Source of the DNA: Pseudoduganella rivuli
Lineage (GTDB): Bacteria > Pseudomonadota > Gammaproteobacteria > Burkholderiales > Burkholderiaceae_D
NCBI RefSeq assembly: GCF_009674485.1
Contig: NZ_WKJJ01000001.1
Location: 482,265-546,264 of the forward strand
DNA length: 64,000 bases
Reading direction: 5' to 3'
In this document: piece after piece, positions 35,989 through 44,989 of the stretch
Layout of the letters: each line of letters begins with the position of its first letter
How positions within the stretch are numbered: position 1 is the stretch's first letter
The notes under the pieces: model-generated
What the model was told of the DNA's origin: nothing
Databases searched by the model: none
Seen by the model: the letters and a program-made list of their open reading frames with translations, nothing else
Program-made: the position numbers and the translations under genes

Positions 35989-36915
35989 ATGAAAGCAGCA
36001 GTCATCACCGAACGGGGCGCGGCCCCGGTCGTGCAAGACTTTCCCGCGCCGGCCGCGCAGGATGGCGCGGTCCTGATCGCGGTCGAGACGGCGGGCCTGG
36101 GCGGCTGGGACGTGCTGGGCGCGTACCGCCTCGGGGTGCAATATCCGTGCGTGATCCGCGGCGAAGGCGTGGGCCGCGCACCGGACGGGCGCCGCGTATA
36201 CTTTGGCGAACGTTCGGTACTGCCGTATGGCGCGTTCGCGGAAACCACCCTGGTGCCGGCCGAGGAAGTATGGGACGTGCCGGACCACGTGGACGACAAG
36301 ACCGCGATTACCATGGGCATCGCCGCCACCGGCGCGCTGGTGCCGCTGGAACAGGCCAATATCCAGCCGGGCGAGAACGTACTGATCCTGGGCGCCACCG
36401 GCACCCTGGGCCAGGTCGCGCTGCAGTTGGCGCGGCTGCTGGGCGCGGGCCGCGTGGTGGCGGCGGCGCGTTCCGCGTCGGCCCTGCAGCGTTTGAAGGA
36501 ACGCGGTATCGCCGATGACACCGTGGCGCTGGGCGGCGAGGATGACGTGGCGGCGCTGAAGGCGGCCTCCAACGGCGGCTACGACGTGGTGCTGGACCTG
36601 GTCTGCGGCCAGCCCATGCTCAACGCACTGAAGGCGACCCGCTGGGGCGCCCGCATCATGACCATCGGCACCGGCGCCGGCCGCCAGGTCAACCTCGACA
36701 TCGCCGACCTGCTGTTCCGCACGCTGTCCTGCATCGGCACCGGCCAGCGCCCGCCGGCCGTCCGGCGCGCCATCTGGGAACGTCTGCTGCGCATGGCGCG
36801 CGAGCACCGTATCGAAGTGGACTACGCCGATTACACGCTAGACCAGGCGCCCGCAGCGTGGGCCGCGCAGCAGGCCGGTCCGCACGCCAAGATCACCGCC
36901 ACCATCCGCGGCTGA
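35989..36915 (+). CDS. Zinc-free MDR oxidoreductase (quinone oxidoreductase-like)
   Basis: Medium-chain dehydrogenase/reductase of 308 aa. The GroES-like N-terminal half lacks structural- and catalytic-zinc ligand sets. The NAD(P)-binding motif GATGTLG is at 135-141 ('VLILGATGTLGQVALQLARL'). Such enzymes reduce enones or quinones with NADPH. AAAGGAG lies before the start. It directly precedes the split Rieske pair. Confidence 0.85.
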   Translation: MKAAVITERGAAPVVQDFPAPAAQDGAVLIAVETAGLGGWDVLGAYRLGVQYPCVIRGEGVGRAPDGRRVYFGERSVLPYGAFAETTLVPAEEVWDVPDHVDDKTAITMGIAATGALVPLEQANIQPGENVLILGATGTLGQVALQLARLLGAGRVVAAARSASALQRLKERGIADDTVALGGEDDVAALKAASNGGYDVVLDLVCGQPMLNALKATRWGARIMTIGTGAGRQVNLDIADLLFRTLSCIGTGQRPPAVRRAIWERLLRMAREHRIEVDYADYTLDQAPAAWAAQQAGPHAKITATIRG

Positions 36916-36918
36916 GCC

Positions 36919-37917
36919 ATGACCAGCCACGTGATGACGCAAGGCGCCTGGTGGGCGGTCGCGCTGCGCGAACAGGTACCGGTGGAAAAAACCCTGGCGG
37001 TGGTTTGCGAGGGCATGGACATCGTACTGTTCAGGGATGCCCGGGGCGCCGTGCATGCGCTGGAAGACCGCTGCCCGCACCGCCGGGTGCTGCTGTCGGA
37101 CGGCGTGGTGCTGCCGGGCGGATTGCAATGCCCGTATCATGGCTGGACTTTCGACGGCGCCAGCGGCCGCTGCACCGACATTCCCAACTTGCGGCGCGAC
37201 GAAACGATCCCCGCCAAGTACAAGGCGCAAGCCTTTCCGGTCGAGGAATTGAACGGCTTCATACACGTCTGGCTGGGTCCCGGCGAACCCGCCGGTGCCC
37301 TGCCATCGGCGGACTATCTGCCGGGGCAGCGGGAACGATTCGGCCATGCCGTGGTGGCCATCTCGCGCCGGCACTACCTGGACATCATGCTGGATGGACC
37401 GCAACACCTGCTGGCGTTTCCCGGGGTGCAGATCACCGACTTTTTCATGGGCGATGCGCGCCGCGAGCACGGCCACCTGGTGCTGGACCGGGGCGCCATC
37501 TGGCGCGGCCGGGGCCCCGGCCCCGCGTTCGTGCGCGACCATCCGCTGGTGCTGCGCACCCGGGTTCCGCAGGCGGCTGGCGCCATCACGGTGGAACTGC
37601 TCACCGCGCAGGAATTGCCGCTGGTGACGGTGCGGATCGCCGCCAGCAGCCACCGGCGCGGCACCATCGCCATATGCTGGCGCGGCTACTGCCACGCCGG
37701 CGCCTCGGTGCAAGAGCCATGGCGCGTGCGGCTGCGGCGCGCCATCTGCCCCTACGTGCGCGCTCCATTCACGGTGCATACGCAGATTGACGGCGCCGCC
37801 ATTGCCGCGTTGCCGGTGGCGCCATCGCTGGAACGCCGGCGCGGCGGCATTGCTGGTTTGAGCGGCATGGGCGCAGGCGACCTGCACGCGGACAGCCCCG
37901 CTTGCCAGGCAAGGTGA
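36919..37917 (+). CDS. Rieske oxygenase homologue A: intact [2Fe-2S] site, degenerate catalytic iron site
   Basis: Protein of 332 aa related to single-component (VanA/KshA-like) Rieske oxygenase alpha subunits. The Rieske ligands are complete: Cys52/His54 ('EDRCPHRRVLL') and Cys71/His74 ('LQCPYHGWTFDG'). In the catalytic domain the motif D-x2-H-x4-H reads D155-I-M-L158-D-G-P-Q-H163 ('YLDIMLDGPQHLL'), so the first iron-binding His is Leu. Without it the mononuclear iron site is unlikely to work. The next gene, five bases on, keeps that motif but has no Rieske ligands. I infer that this subunit supplies electrons to the partner. Shares the operon with dehydrogenases and an MFS carrier. Confidence 0.88.
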   Translation: MTSHVMTQGAWWAVALREQVPVEKTLAVVCEGMDIVLFRDARGAVHALEDRCPHRRVLLSDGVVLPGGLQCPYHGWTFDGASGRCTDIPNLRRDETIPAKYKAQAFPVEELNGFIHVWLGPGEPAGALPSADYLPGQRERFGHAVVAISRRHYLDIMLDGPQHLLAFPGVQITDFFMGDARREHGHLVLDRGAIWRGRGPGPAFVRDHPLVLRTRVPQAAGAITVELLTAQELPLVTVRIAASSHRRGTIAICWRGYCHAGASVQEPWRVRLRRAICPYVRAPFTVHTQIDGAAIAALPVAPSLERRRGGIAGLSGMGAGDLHADSPACQAR

Positions 37918-37922
37918 CACGC

Positions 37923-38957
37923 ATGAGCAACATCGAACAAGCACTGCCGGTGCAGCCTGCCGCGCCGGGCGCGGGCGACTGGATTCCCACCAACCTCGAC
38001 TTGCGCGACACCTGGTTCCCGGTGGCCTACAGCGCCGACGTCGGCAGCGTGCCGATCCGGCGCGTCATGCATGCCCAGTTCATTTACCTGTGGCGCGAAG
38101 GCAGCCGCCTGCATGCGACGGAATTCCGCCCTGAACAGTTGGCGCGCCTGCGCCACAGCGCCACCCTGTTTACCGGCGGCAGCGGCTGCTATCCCGTGAT
38201 CGAACGCTATGGCTATGTGTGGGCCTGGTATGGCCACACCGACAACGCGCACGAAGAATTGATCCCGGCCATCCCGTTCCTGCCGGCCGACGGCAGCGGC
38301 ATTCCGCGCTATACCCAGCGCGCCGTGCGGTTCGATGCCGCCACCGCATTGTCGGTGGAAAACCTGATCGACCTGACGCACGCGGACTTCCTGCACGCGA
38401 ATACCATCGGCGACGGCAAGTCCGAGAGCGACGTGGTGGAATTCAGCTCGACTTCGGAAACCCTGACCCGCACCCGCATCGTCACGAAAAAATCCGTGGC
38501 GCCGGTGATGCGCTGGATCGGCGGCGTACGCGCGCAATACCAGGATTTCCGCGCGGTGCTGCATGTCCACCTGCGCAACAGCGTGTGCATTTCGTATCCG
38601 CGCTTTACACCCGGTTACGCGATCCCGAACGTGCAGCCGTTCGTCCCGGTGGGAAAGCACCGCTCGCGCGTGGACCAGACCAATTACTCGGTCAATGCGC
38701 CGGCGCCGTTCCGCTGGCTGATTCCGCGCATTTCGTATGTGATCCAGCCGCAGGACAATTCCGTGCTGCGCGCACAAAACGCGCGCTATTTCGAGCACGG
38801 CGAGCGGCGCGACCTCAGCTCACGCTTCGACGCGCCGGGCAACCGCTACCGGGTATTGATGCAGCGCCTGGCCGAGCGGCAACGCCAGGGCGATTACAGT
38901 TACGGCGCCGATGCCGATCCGCGCGCCGATATCGCCGCGCTGCTGGGCATGCGGTGA
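37923..38957 (+). CDS. Rieske oxygenase homologue B: catalytic iron site without a Rieske cluster
   Basis: Protein of 344 aa aligned with Rieske oxygenase alpha subunits from 'LRDTWFPVAYSADVG' onward. The region that should carry CxH and CxxH is shortened and reads 'RRVMHAQFIYLWREGSRLHA' then 'CYPVIERYGYVWAWYG'; the only cysteines are Cys89 and one near 'SVCISYP', so no cluster can bind. The catalytic motif is perfect: Asp150-x2-His153-x4-His158 in 'NLIDLTHADFLHANTIG'. It complements the loss in homologue A, so the two probably form one heteromeric oxygenase with electron transfer between subunits. NdmC/NdmD of caffeine N-demethylation is the nearest known precedent. Confidence 0.88.
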   Translation: MSNIEQALPVQPAAPGAGDWIPTNLDLRDTWFPVAYSADVGSVPIRRVMHAQFIYLWREGSRLHATEFRPEQLARLRHSATLFTGGSGCYPVIERYGYVWAWYGHTDNAHEELIPAIPFLPADGSGIPRYTQRAVRFDAATALSVENLIDLTHADFLHANTIGDGKSESDVVEFSSTSETLTRTRIVTKKSVAPVMRWIGGVRAQYQDFRAVLHVHLRNSVCISYPRFTPGYAIPNVQPFVPVGKHRSRVDQTNYSVNAPAPFRWLIPRISYVIQPQDNSVLRAQNARYFEHGERRDLSSRFDAPGNRYRVLMQRLAERQRQGDYSYGADADPRADIAALLGMR

Positions 38958-40162
38958 GCGTGCGCGGCATTGCCGTGATGCTGGCCGGCCTGGCCATCGT
39001 CGGGCCGTTTTCCATCAATACCTACCTGCCCTCGTTCGGTGACATGGAGACGGCGCTGGGCGCCAGCCGCGTCGCGTTGCAGCAGACCGTCTCGATTTAC
39101 TTCGCCTCATTTGCCTTCATGGCACTGTGGCACGGCGCCATCTCCGACAGCTTCGGCCGCCGCCGCGTGGTGCTGGCCGGGCTGGCCGTGTATGCGGCGG
39201 CGTCGCTGCTGGCGGCGTTTGCCACGCGCGTCGAGCAGTTGTGGGTATTGCGCGCGTTCCAGGGCTTTTCCGCCGGGGCCGGCATCGTGGTCGGGCGCGC
39301 CGTGGTGCGCGACCTGCATGAAGGCCCTCTGGCGCAGCGGCTGATGTCACAGGTGGTCCTGATGTACGGCCTGGCGCCGGCGGTGGCGCCGCTGATCGGC
39401 GGCGCGCTGCAAGTGGCGTTTGGCTGGCGTTCCGTGTTTGCCTTCCTGGCGCTGCTGGGCGCCGCACTGCTTGCCATCACCTTTGTACGGCTGCCGGAAA
39501 CCCTGCCGGCGGCGCAGCGCCAGCCTTTCAACGCGCGCGCGCTGGCGGCCGGCTACCTGGAGGTGCTGGGCAACCGGCGCTTCATGGCATGGTCCCTGTC
39601 CTACGCGGTCATGTTCGGCGGCTTCTTTATCTATGTCCTGTCGGCGCCGGTGTTCCTGATGCGCCACCTGCACCTCAGTGAAACCGCCTTCCTGTGGATG
39701 TTCGGCCCGGCGACAGCGGGCCTGATGCTGGGCTCCACCCTGGCCGGCCGGATCGCCACCCGCTTGAGCACGCGCGCCACGCTAGGCCGCGCCTTTGCCA
39801 TCATGGCGGCGGCCAATTTGTATAACGTCGGCATTTGCCTGGCGGCGCCTTCCGGTGTGGCCTGGTATGTGGCCTACCTGCTGGTCTTTAATTTCGGCAT
39901 GGCGCTGGCGGTACCGGCCATGACCATGCGCGGTCTCGATTGCGTTCCCCTACGGCGCGGCATGGGCTCGTCGGTGCAACTGTTCGTGCAAACCGGCTTC
40001 AATGCGCTGATCGCGGCCGTGCTGGCGCCTCTGATGTGGGATTCGCCGCTGTCGCTGGCGACGGCCGCCGCCTGCCTGTGCGTGTGCGCAGGCATCGGTA
40101 CCATCGCGGCGGCGGCAGGGGCTAAAAAGCTTGCGACAGCGGGCGCACCACAATCTCGTTGA
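38954..40162 (+). CDS. MFS transporter, Bcr/CflA drug-resistance type
   Basis: Twelve-segment major facilitator protein of 402 aa, with motif A in 'WHGAISDSFGRRRVVLAGLA' and 'SINTYLPSFGDME' typical of the Bcr/CflA group. GTG at 38954 overlaps the stop of Rieske homologue B by 4 bp, suggesting coupling; ATG at 38978 is an alternative. It may export intermediates or import substrate. Its 3' end overlaps the convergent SDR gene by 41 bp. Confidence 0.85.
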   Translation: MSVRGIAVMLAGLAIVGPFSINTYLPSFGDMETALGASRVALQQTVSIYFASFAFMALWHGAISDSFGRRRVVLAGLAVYAAASLLAAFATRVEQLWVLRAFQGFSAGAGIVVGRAVVRDLHEGPLAQRLMSQVVLMYGLAPAVAPLIGGALQVAFGWRSVFAFLALLGAALLAITFVRLPETLPAAQRQPFNARALAAGYLEVLGNRRFMAWSLSYAVMFGGFFIYVLSAPVFLMRHLHLSETAFLWMFGPATAGLMLGSTLAGRIATRLSTRATLGRAFAIMAAANLYNVGICLAAPSGVAWYVAYLLVFNFGMALAVPAMTMRGLDCVPLRRGMGSSVQLFVQTGFNALIAAVLAPLMWDSPLSLATAAACLCVCAGIGTIAAAAGAKKLATAGAPQSR

Positions 40163-40856
40163 CCGCGACGTGCGCCGGCTGGCCGATCGCGTACAGCACC
40201 GCGTCGGCAATCGCCTCGGCCGGCATTGCGCCTTCATACAGCGTCTTGACGCGCTCCTTGAATGCCGCATGCGTCACGCTGTCGACCAGTTCGGAAGCCA
40301 CCAGCCCGGGGCAGATCGAGGTGACCCGCACTTTGCCGGTGCACTCCTGGCGCAGGCCGTCGCTGATGGCGCGCACAGCGAACTTGGTGCCGGAATAGAC
40401 AGCGCCCCCAGGACCGACAGCCAGCCCCGCCACCGATGAAATATTGATGACGTGGCCCGAACCCTGCGCCAGCATATCGCCCAGTACCGCGTGTATGCCG
40501 TACAGCACGCCCTTGATATTCACGTCGATCATGCGGTCCCAGTCGTCAACGCAGCCTTGCGCCAGCAGCGAAACCGGCATGATGCCGGCGTTATTGACCA
40601 GCACGTCGATGCGGCCATAGCGGGCCCGCGCCGCCGCCGCCAACGCCTGCACCTGATCGACACGGGTCACGTCGGTGGCGGCCCACAGCACGCGGTCGCC
40701 GCCGCCGATCTCGGCTGCCAGGCTGGCCAGCCGCTCTTCCCGCCGCGCCGCCAGCACCAGCCTGGCGCCCCGCCGCGCCAGAAGGCGCGCGCATGCTGCT
40801 CCGATGCCGCTGCTGGCGCCGGTAATCATGATGACTTTGTCCTGGATCGTATCCAT
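40122..40856 (-). CDS. Short-chain dehydrogenase/reductase (classical)
   Basis: Classical SDR of 244 aa: cofactor motif 'VIMITGASSGIGAACA', 'DVLVNNAGIMPVS', catalytic Ser in 'NISSVAGLA' and YxxxK in 'YSGTKFAVRA'. It lies downstream of a terminator at 40874-40909, so it may have its own promoter or depend on read-through from the thiolase operon. The 41-bp tail overlap with the convergent MFS gene is unusual. Confidence 0.88.
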   Translation of the reverse strand: MDTIQDKVIMITGASSGIGAACARLLARRGARLVLAARREERLASLAAEIGGGDRVLWAATDVTRVDQVQALAAAARARYGRIDVLVNNAGIMPVSLLAQGCVDDWDRMIDVNIKGVLYGIHAVLGDMLAQGSGHVINISSVAGLAVGPGGAVYSGTKFAVRAISDGLRQECTGKVRVTSICPGLVASELVDSVTHAAFKERVKTLYEGAMPAEAIADAVLYAIGQPAHVAVNEIVVRPLSQAF

Positions 40857-40873
40857 TTGAATTTTCCTCTGCA

Positions 40874-40909
40874 ATAAAAAAAGCGGGACGCCGCTTGCGC
40901 GGGCCCCGC
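40874..40909 (-). terminator. Rho-independent terminator after the thiolase operon
   Basis: On the minus strand a GC-rich hairpin (GCGGGGCCCGC / GCGGCGTCCCGC, imperfect, GCAA-type loop) is followed by a run of seven Ts, 24 bp past the thiolase stop codon. Confidence 0.75.
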
Positions 40910-40932
40910 CAACCTGGAGAAACTTGTTTACA

Positions 40933-42114
40933 TTAGTCGAGCCGCTCGATAATGGTCGCGGTGCCCATGCCGCCCGCGCAGCAAATGGTTTGCAAGCCGA
41001 ACCGGCCCTGGCGGCGCTCCAGCTCATGCAGCATGCTGGTCATGATGCGGGCGCCGCTGGCGCCCAGCGGGTGCCCCAGCGCGATCGCGCCGCCATTGAC
41101 ATTGAGTTTTTCGTGCGGCACGCCGATTTCACGCATCCACACCATCGGCACCGAGCCAAAGGCTTCGTTGACTTCGAACAGGTCGATGTCGTCCAAGGTC
41201 AACCCTGCCAGTTGCAGCACCTTGCGGGTGGCGGCGATCGGTCCGGTCAGCATCAGGGTGGGGTCGGAACCGACCGACGTCACGGCGCGGATACAGGCGC
41301 GGGCTTTCAAGCCCAGCTCCCTGGCCTTGTCGGCCGACATCAGCAGCAGGGCCGCCGCGCCGTCCGAGATTTGCGACGAATTGCCGGCCGTGATGCGCCC
41401 GCCTTCGGGACGGAAGCTGGTTTTCAGGGTCGCCAGCTTTTCCAGGCTGGTGTCGCGGCGGATGGTTTCATCGGCCCGCAAATCCGCCGCCTCGCCTTCC
41501 ATCCCTTGTTCGCGCAGCGCCGCCACCGGCACCGGCACGATTTCACGCTCGAACCAGCCGGCGTCGGCCGCGGCGCCCGCGCGGCGGTGGCTTTCCAGCG
41601 CAAAGGCGTCGAGCGCTTCGCGCGACAATTCCCACTGGTCGACCAGGCGCTCGGCGGCTTCGCCCTGGCTGGTCAATTCATAGCGGTCGCTGATTTGCCA
41701 GCCAAACACGGCGCCGTGCACGTCGCGGTTGCCGCCCATCGGCACGCGCGACATGTTTTCCGCGCCGCCCGCCACCACCACCTCCATCATGCCGCTGCGG
41801 ATGGCGCCAAATGCGGTGTGCACCGCGACTTCGCCGGAACCGCATTTGCGGTCCAAGGTCAGGCCCGGGATGGCGACTGGCCAGCCGGCGCCCAGCAGCG
41901 CGGTGCGTGCGATGTTGCCGGACTGCTCACCCACCTGCGTCACGCAGCCGAACACCACGTCGTCCACCAGGTCCGGCGCAATGCCGGCGCGCTTGACCAG
42001 CGCGTCGATCACCAGCCCGCCCAGGTGGTCGGCGCGCACGCCGGCCAGGCTGCCGCGGAAGCGGCCTACCGGCGTGCGCAGCGCCTCGACAATCACGACG
42101 TCGCGGCTGCTCAT
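40933..42114 (-). CDS. Thiolase (acetyl-CoA acyltransferase) family enzyme
   Basis: Degradative thiolase of 393 aa. Catalytic Cys91 is in 'LDRKCGSGEVAVH', the His in 'NGGAIALGHPLGASGAR', and the second Cys in 'ICCAGGMGTATI'. The usual Asn before RxCGSG is Asp. It should cleave a beta-ketoacyl-CoA with CoA. Its start overlaps the hydroxyacyl-CoA dehydrogenase stop by 4 bp, so the last two beta-oxidation steps are coupled. Confidence 0.92.
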   Translation of the reverse strand: MSSRDVVIVEALRTPVGRFRGSLAGVRADHLGGLVIDALVKRAGIAPDLVDDVVFGCVTQVGEQSGNIARTALLGAGWPVAIPGLTLDRKCGSGEVAVHTAFGAIRSGMMEVVVAGGAENMSRVPMGGNRDVHGAVFGWQISDRYELTSQGEAAERLVDQWELSREALDAFALESHRRAGAAADAGWFEREIVPVPVAALREQGMEGEAADLRADETIRRDTSLEKLATLKTSFRPEGGRITAGNSSQISDGAAALLLMSADKARELGLKARACIRAVTSVGSDPTLMLTGPIAATRKVLQLAGLTLDDIDLFEVNEAFGSVPMVWMREIGVPHEKLNVNGGAIALGHPLGASGARIMTSMLHELERRQGRFGLQTICCAGGMGTATIIERLD

Positions 42115-43010
42115 ATGCCCGCCTTCAGGCCGGAATTCGGCACGCGCTGGCCATCTTCATACTTGTAGACGCCGTGGCCGGTCTTGCGGCCATAGCGGCC
42201 GGCCGCCACCATCTTGATGATCAGCGGGCACGGGCGGAATTTCTCGCCCAAGGTCGCATGCAGGTATTTCAGCACGTTCAGGCGCGTGTCCCAGCCCGTC
42301 ATGTCGCCCAGTTCCAGCGGTCCCATCGGGTGATTGAAGCCCATGCGCAGCGCGGTATCGATGTCTTCCGCGCTGGCGGTGCCCTCCTGCAGCATGTACA
42401 TCGCTTCATTACCCAACAGGGCAGACATGCGGCTGGTGGTCAATCCCGGCGATTCGTTGACGACGATCGAGGTCTTGCCGATGGCGTCGCAATACTGGCG
42501 CGCGGTGACCACGGCTTCGTCGCTGGTGGCGATGCCGCGCACCAGTTCCACCAGTTTCATCTTGTGCACCGGATTGAAGAAATGCATGCCGAGCACGCGT
42601 TCAGGCGACGGCACGCTGGCGGCGATTTCCGTCACGCTCAGCGCCGAAGTATTGGTCGCGACCAGCGCGCCCGGCGCCAGCACCGGCAGCGCCTCGGCAA
42701 TCACCGCCTTCTTGACGTCGAGCTTCTCGGTGACGGTTTCCACCAGCAGCGCGGCGCCCCTGGCGGCCACCGGCAATTCGCCGCTGAACGTCAGGCGCGC
42801 GGCGGCGGCGGCGGCATCGGCCGGATCGAGCTTGCCCAGCTTGATGCCGTCGGCGAAAATCTTGCTGATCGCCTGCTCGGCCCGCACCAGCGCTTCCGGG
42901 TTGGCATCGACCAGCACGGTGGCAAAGCCGGACGCGGAAAACGCGTGCGCGATGCCGGTGCCCATCAAGCCGCTGCCGACCACCACGACTTTTTCAGTTT
43001 TGGTACTCAT
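42111..43010 (-). CDS. 3-hydroxyacyl-CoA dehydrogenase
   Basis: NAD-dependent 3-hydroxyacyl-CoA dehydrogenase of 299 aa, PaaH/HbdA type. The NAD site is 'VVVVGSGLMGTGIAHAF', the catalytic His lies in 'GMHFFNPVHKMKLVE', and the C-terminal domain has 'NHPMGPLELGDMTGWD'. It sits between the FAH gene (1-bp overlap) and the thiolase (4-bp overlap) and performs the oxidation step before thiolysis. Confidence 0.92.
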   Translation of the reverse strand: MSTKTEKVVVVGSGLMGTGIAHAFSASGFATVLVDANPEALVRAEQAISKIFADGIKLGKLDPADAAAAAARLTFSGELPVAARGAALLVETVTEKLDVKKAVIAEALPVLAPGALVATNTSALSVTEIAASVPSPERVLGMHFFNPVHKMKLVELVRGIATSDEAVVTARQYCDAIGKTSIVVNESPGLTTSRMSALLGNEAMYMLQEGTASAEDIDTALRMGFNHPMGPLELGDMTGWDTRLNVLKYLHATLGEKFRPCPLIIKMVAAGRYGRKTGHGVYKYEDGQRVPNSGLKAGI

Positions 43011-43867
43011 CACTTCTCTCCCTTGGGTGGGGACTTGGGTCCCACGATATTCTTCAGCGTGCCGATCCCTTCCACCGTGGCTTCCACCACGTCGCCCGGG
43101 TTCAGGTAAATGCCGGTGCCCATGCCGACGCCGGCCGGCGATCCGGTGAACAGGATGTCGCCGCAGGCGAAGCTGGAGCGCTGGTCGACAAAGCGGAGCA
43201 ATGCCGCCACGTCCCACGTCATCTCGCCGGTATTGGCGTCCTGCCGTGTTTCACCGTTGACGCGCAAGGTCAGGCGCAGCCGGGGCGACCCAGGGCCGAA
43301 CTCGTCGCGCGTCACGATCCACGGGCCGACACCGGTGGTGGCGTCCTGGCTCTTGGCGGCAAACAAGTCCATGCCGATGCCGGGCGGCCCGCTGTGCTGC
43401 AAGTCGCGTGCGCTGACATCATTGCCGACCGTATAACCGAGCACGCTGGAGAGCGGATCGGCGTGGTCGATCTCCGTACCGATCACCGCCACCAGTTCCA
43501 CCTCGTGGTCCAGTTGCTGCGTCAGCGGCGGATAGCGGATCGGGTCGTTGGCGCCGATCAGCGCGCCATAGGCCTTCAGGAACGAGAACGGCTGGCCCGG
43601 CGGTTTCAGGCCGAATTCGACCAGGTGCTTGCTGTAGTTGGCGCCCGCCACCACGACGCGGCTGCTGCGCTCGATAGGCGCCAGCAGGCGCAATTCAGCC
43701 AGCGGTCGCGGCGGGCCGGCCAATTCCAGCGCGGCCAGCCCCTCGCCGCGCGTGACCCGCGGCGCCCACGTTTCAAAGGCGCCGGCGATGCGCGTGACGG
43801 TGCCCGCCGCCACGTCCACCAGGCCCCAGAACGGCGCGCCGCCATCGGTGCAGCGGGCCAGCTTCAT
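43010..43867 (-). CDS. Fumarylacetoacetate hydrolase (FAH) family protein 2
   Basis: FAH-family enzyme of 285 aa. Metal-site segments are 'LDHEVELVAVIG' and 'GYTVGNDVSARD'; the C-terminal signature is 'FTGSPAGVGMGTGIYLNPGD'. It overlaps the amidohydrolase upstream by 4 bp. Together they may hydrolyse or decarboxylate a ring-cleavage product that then enters beta-oxidation through the next two genes. Similar to, but clearly different from, the FAH at 25189 and the longer one at 52809. Confidence 0.88.
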   Translation of the reverse strand: MKLARCTDGGAPFWGLVDVAAGTVTRIAGAFETWAPRVTRGEGLAALELAGPPRPLAELRLLAPIERSSRVVVAGANYSKHLVEFGLKPPGQPFSFLKAYGALIGANDPIRYPPLTQQLDHEVELVAVIGTEIDHADPLSSVLGYTVGNDVSARDLQHSGPPGIGMDLFAAKSQDATTGVGPWIVTRDEFGPGSPRLRLTLRVNGETRQDANTGEMTWDVAALLRFVDQRSSFACGDILFTGSPAGVGMGTGIYLNPGDVVEATVEGIGTLKNIVGPKSPPKGEK

Positions 43868-44943
43868 GCTGCTTTCACCACTGGATTGACGGCGCCGATC
43901 TTGGCCGGGTCCAGGTGCAGCAACTTGCAGGCGTTTTGCCAGCGGATCTTGTCCAGGTCCGCATCTGACAGGCGCAGGCCATGCGTCAGGTCGTGACGCA
44001 CCGCGTCGCTGCCGCCGAAGTTCGAGCCATACAGGATCTGGTCGGCGCCAATGATGTCGACCAGCGCCTGGCGCATTGGCACTTCATGCAGTTCCACGTC
44101 GAAGTAGAAGTTTTTCAGGTAATCGAGCACCGGCTTCTTGTTGTGGCGCACGTCCAGGTTTTCATTGGTCTTGGCCAGGCGGCCCAGCTGGTATGGCACG
44201 TAGCCGCCGCCGTGGGTAATGTACACCTTCAGGTTCGGGAAGCGGTCCAGCACGCCGCCGCACACCAGGTTCCAGAAGCAGCGCGTTTCGTCGTACTGCA
44301 TGCCGACGATGGCGGTGGTTTCATAGCGGTCATCGTTGGCGTTCTTGCCCCAGGTGACCGACTGGTTGTAGCCGTGGATGAACATCGGCAAATCCAGGTC
44401 GCACAGCGTGGCCCATACGACGTCCAGCTCCGGCGAATCGAATTCCAGGCCGCCGAAATTGGCGCCGCCGGCCACCAGGCCTTTCGCGCCCAGCGTGGTG
44501 CAGGCACGGCGGATTTCCTTGGCGGCTTCTTCCGGCACGTTCAGCGGCGCGTGGGCCCAGAACATCAGGCGGTTCGGCGCGGCCGAGCAATACTCGGCCA
44601 GCGTGTCATTGACCTTTTGCGCGAACGGCACCGCGAATTCAGGTTCGGTCCAGTACATGTAGCAGTGCGACGGCACCGACACCACTTGCAGGTTCTGGCC
44701 GGCCGCATCCATGCCGCGCAAGCGGGTTTGCGGGTCGGCCCAGCGCGCCAGGTAATCTTCCAGCTTGGGACCGTTGCCGGAAGCGACAGCGGCTTTGCGC
44801 TCGGGCGAACCCAGGCCCAGGATCCAGTCGCCCACGCGCAGCTTGATGTCGCCATCCGGGTGCTGCTCGAAGAAAGGCCCCCAGTGTGGGTGCTGGTTGT
44901 AATAGCCCGGATGCGGGGCGTGCGCGTGCAAATCGATAAGCAT
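43864..44943 (-). CDS. Amidohydrolase-family protein 2 (ACMSD-like)
   Basis: Amidohydrolase_2 protein of 359 aa, a family including aminocarboxymuconate-semialdehyde decarboxylase. The metal site shows His6/His8 ('LIDLHAHAPHP'), a His in 'MFIHGYNQ', a His in 'YITHGGGYVPY', and an Asp in 'GSNFGGSDAV'. An AGAGGT ribosome site precedes 44943. It heads the amidohydrolase-FAH-dehydrogenase-thiolase operon. Confidence 0.87.
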   Translation of the reverse strand: MLIDLHAHAPHPGYYNQHPHWGPFFEQHPDGDIKLRVGDWILGLGSPERKAAVASGNGPKLEDYLARWADPQTRLRGMDAAGQNLQVVSVPSHCYMYWTEPEFAVPFAQKVNDTLAEYCSAAPNRLMFWAHAPLNVPEEAAKEIRRACTTLGAKGLVAGGANFGGLEFDSPELDVVWATLCDLDLPMFIHGYNQSVTWGKNANDDRYETTAIVGMQYDETRCFWNLVCGGVLDRFPNLKVYITHGGGYVPYQLGRLAKTNENLDVRHNKKPVLDYLKNFYFDVELHEVPMRQALVDIIGADQILYGSNFGGSDAVRHDLTHGLRLSDADLDKIRWQNACKLLHLDPAKIGAVNPVVKAA

Positions 44944-44989
44944 TCTGTTGACCTCTGCTGGTATAAGTAGGGGATCGAACACGTGGACA

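Noticed and set aside
34294..36807. Very long open frame on the minus strand opposite the dehydrogenase and oxidoreductase genes
   Set aside because: The plus-strand genes have clear family motifs and ribosome sites. The minus-strand product is low-complexity (His, Arg, Gln and Ala rich) and typical of antisense frames in high-GC DNA.
38219..38953. Long upstream extension of the MFS gene into Rieske homologue B
   Set aside because: It is the out-of-frame reading of homologue B; the membrane protein proper begins at or after 38954.
37923..38957. Rieske homologue B as a frameshifted pseudogene
   Set aside because: The frame is open from start to stop, the catalytic motif is perfect and strands around the missing cluster are preserved, so the loss looks evolved rather than a decay product.
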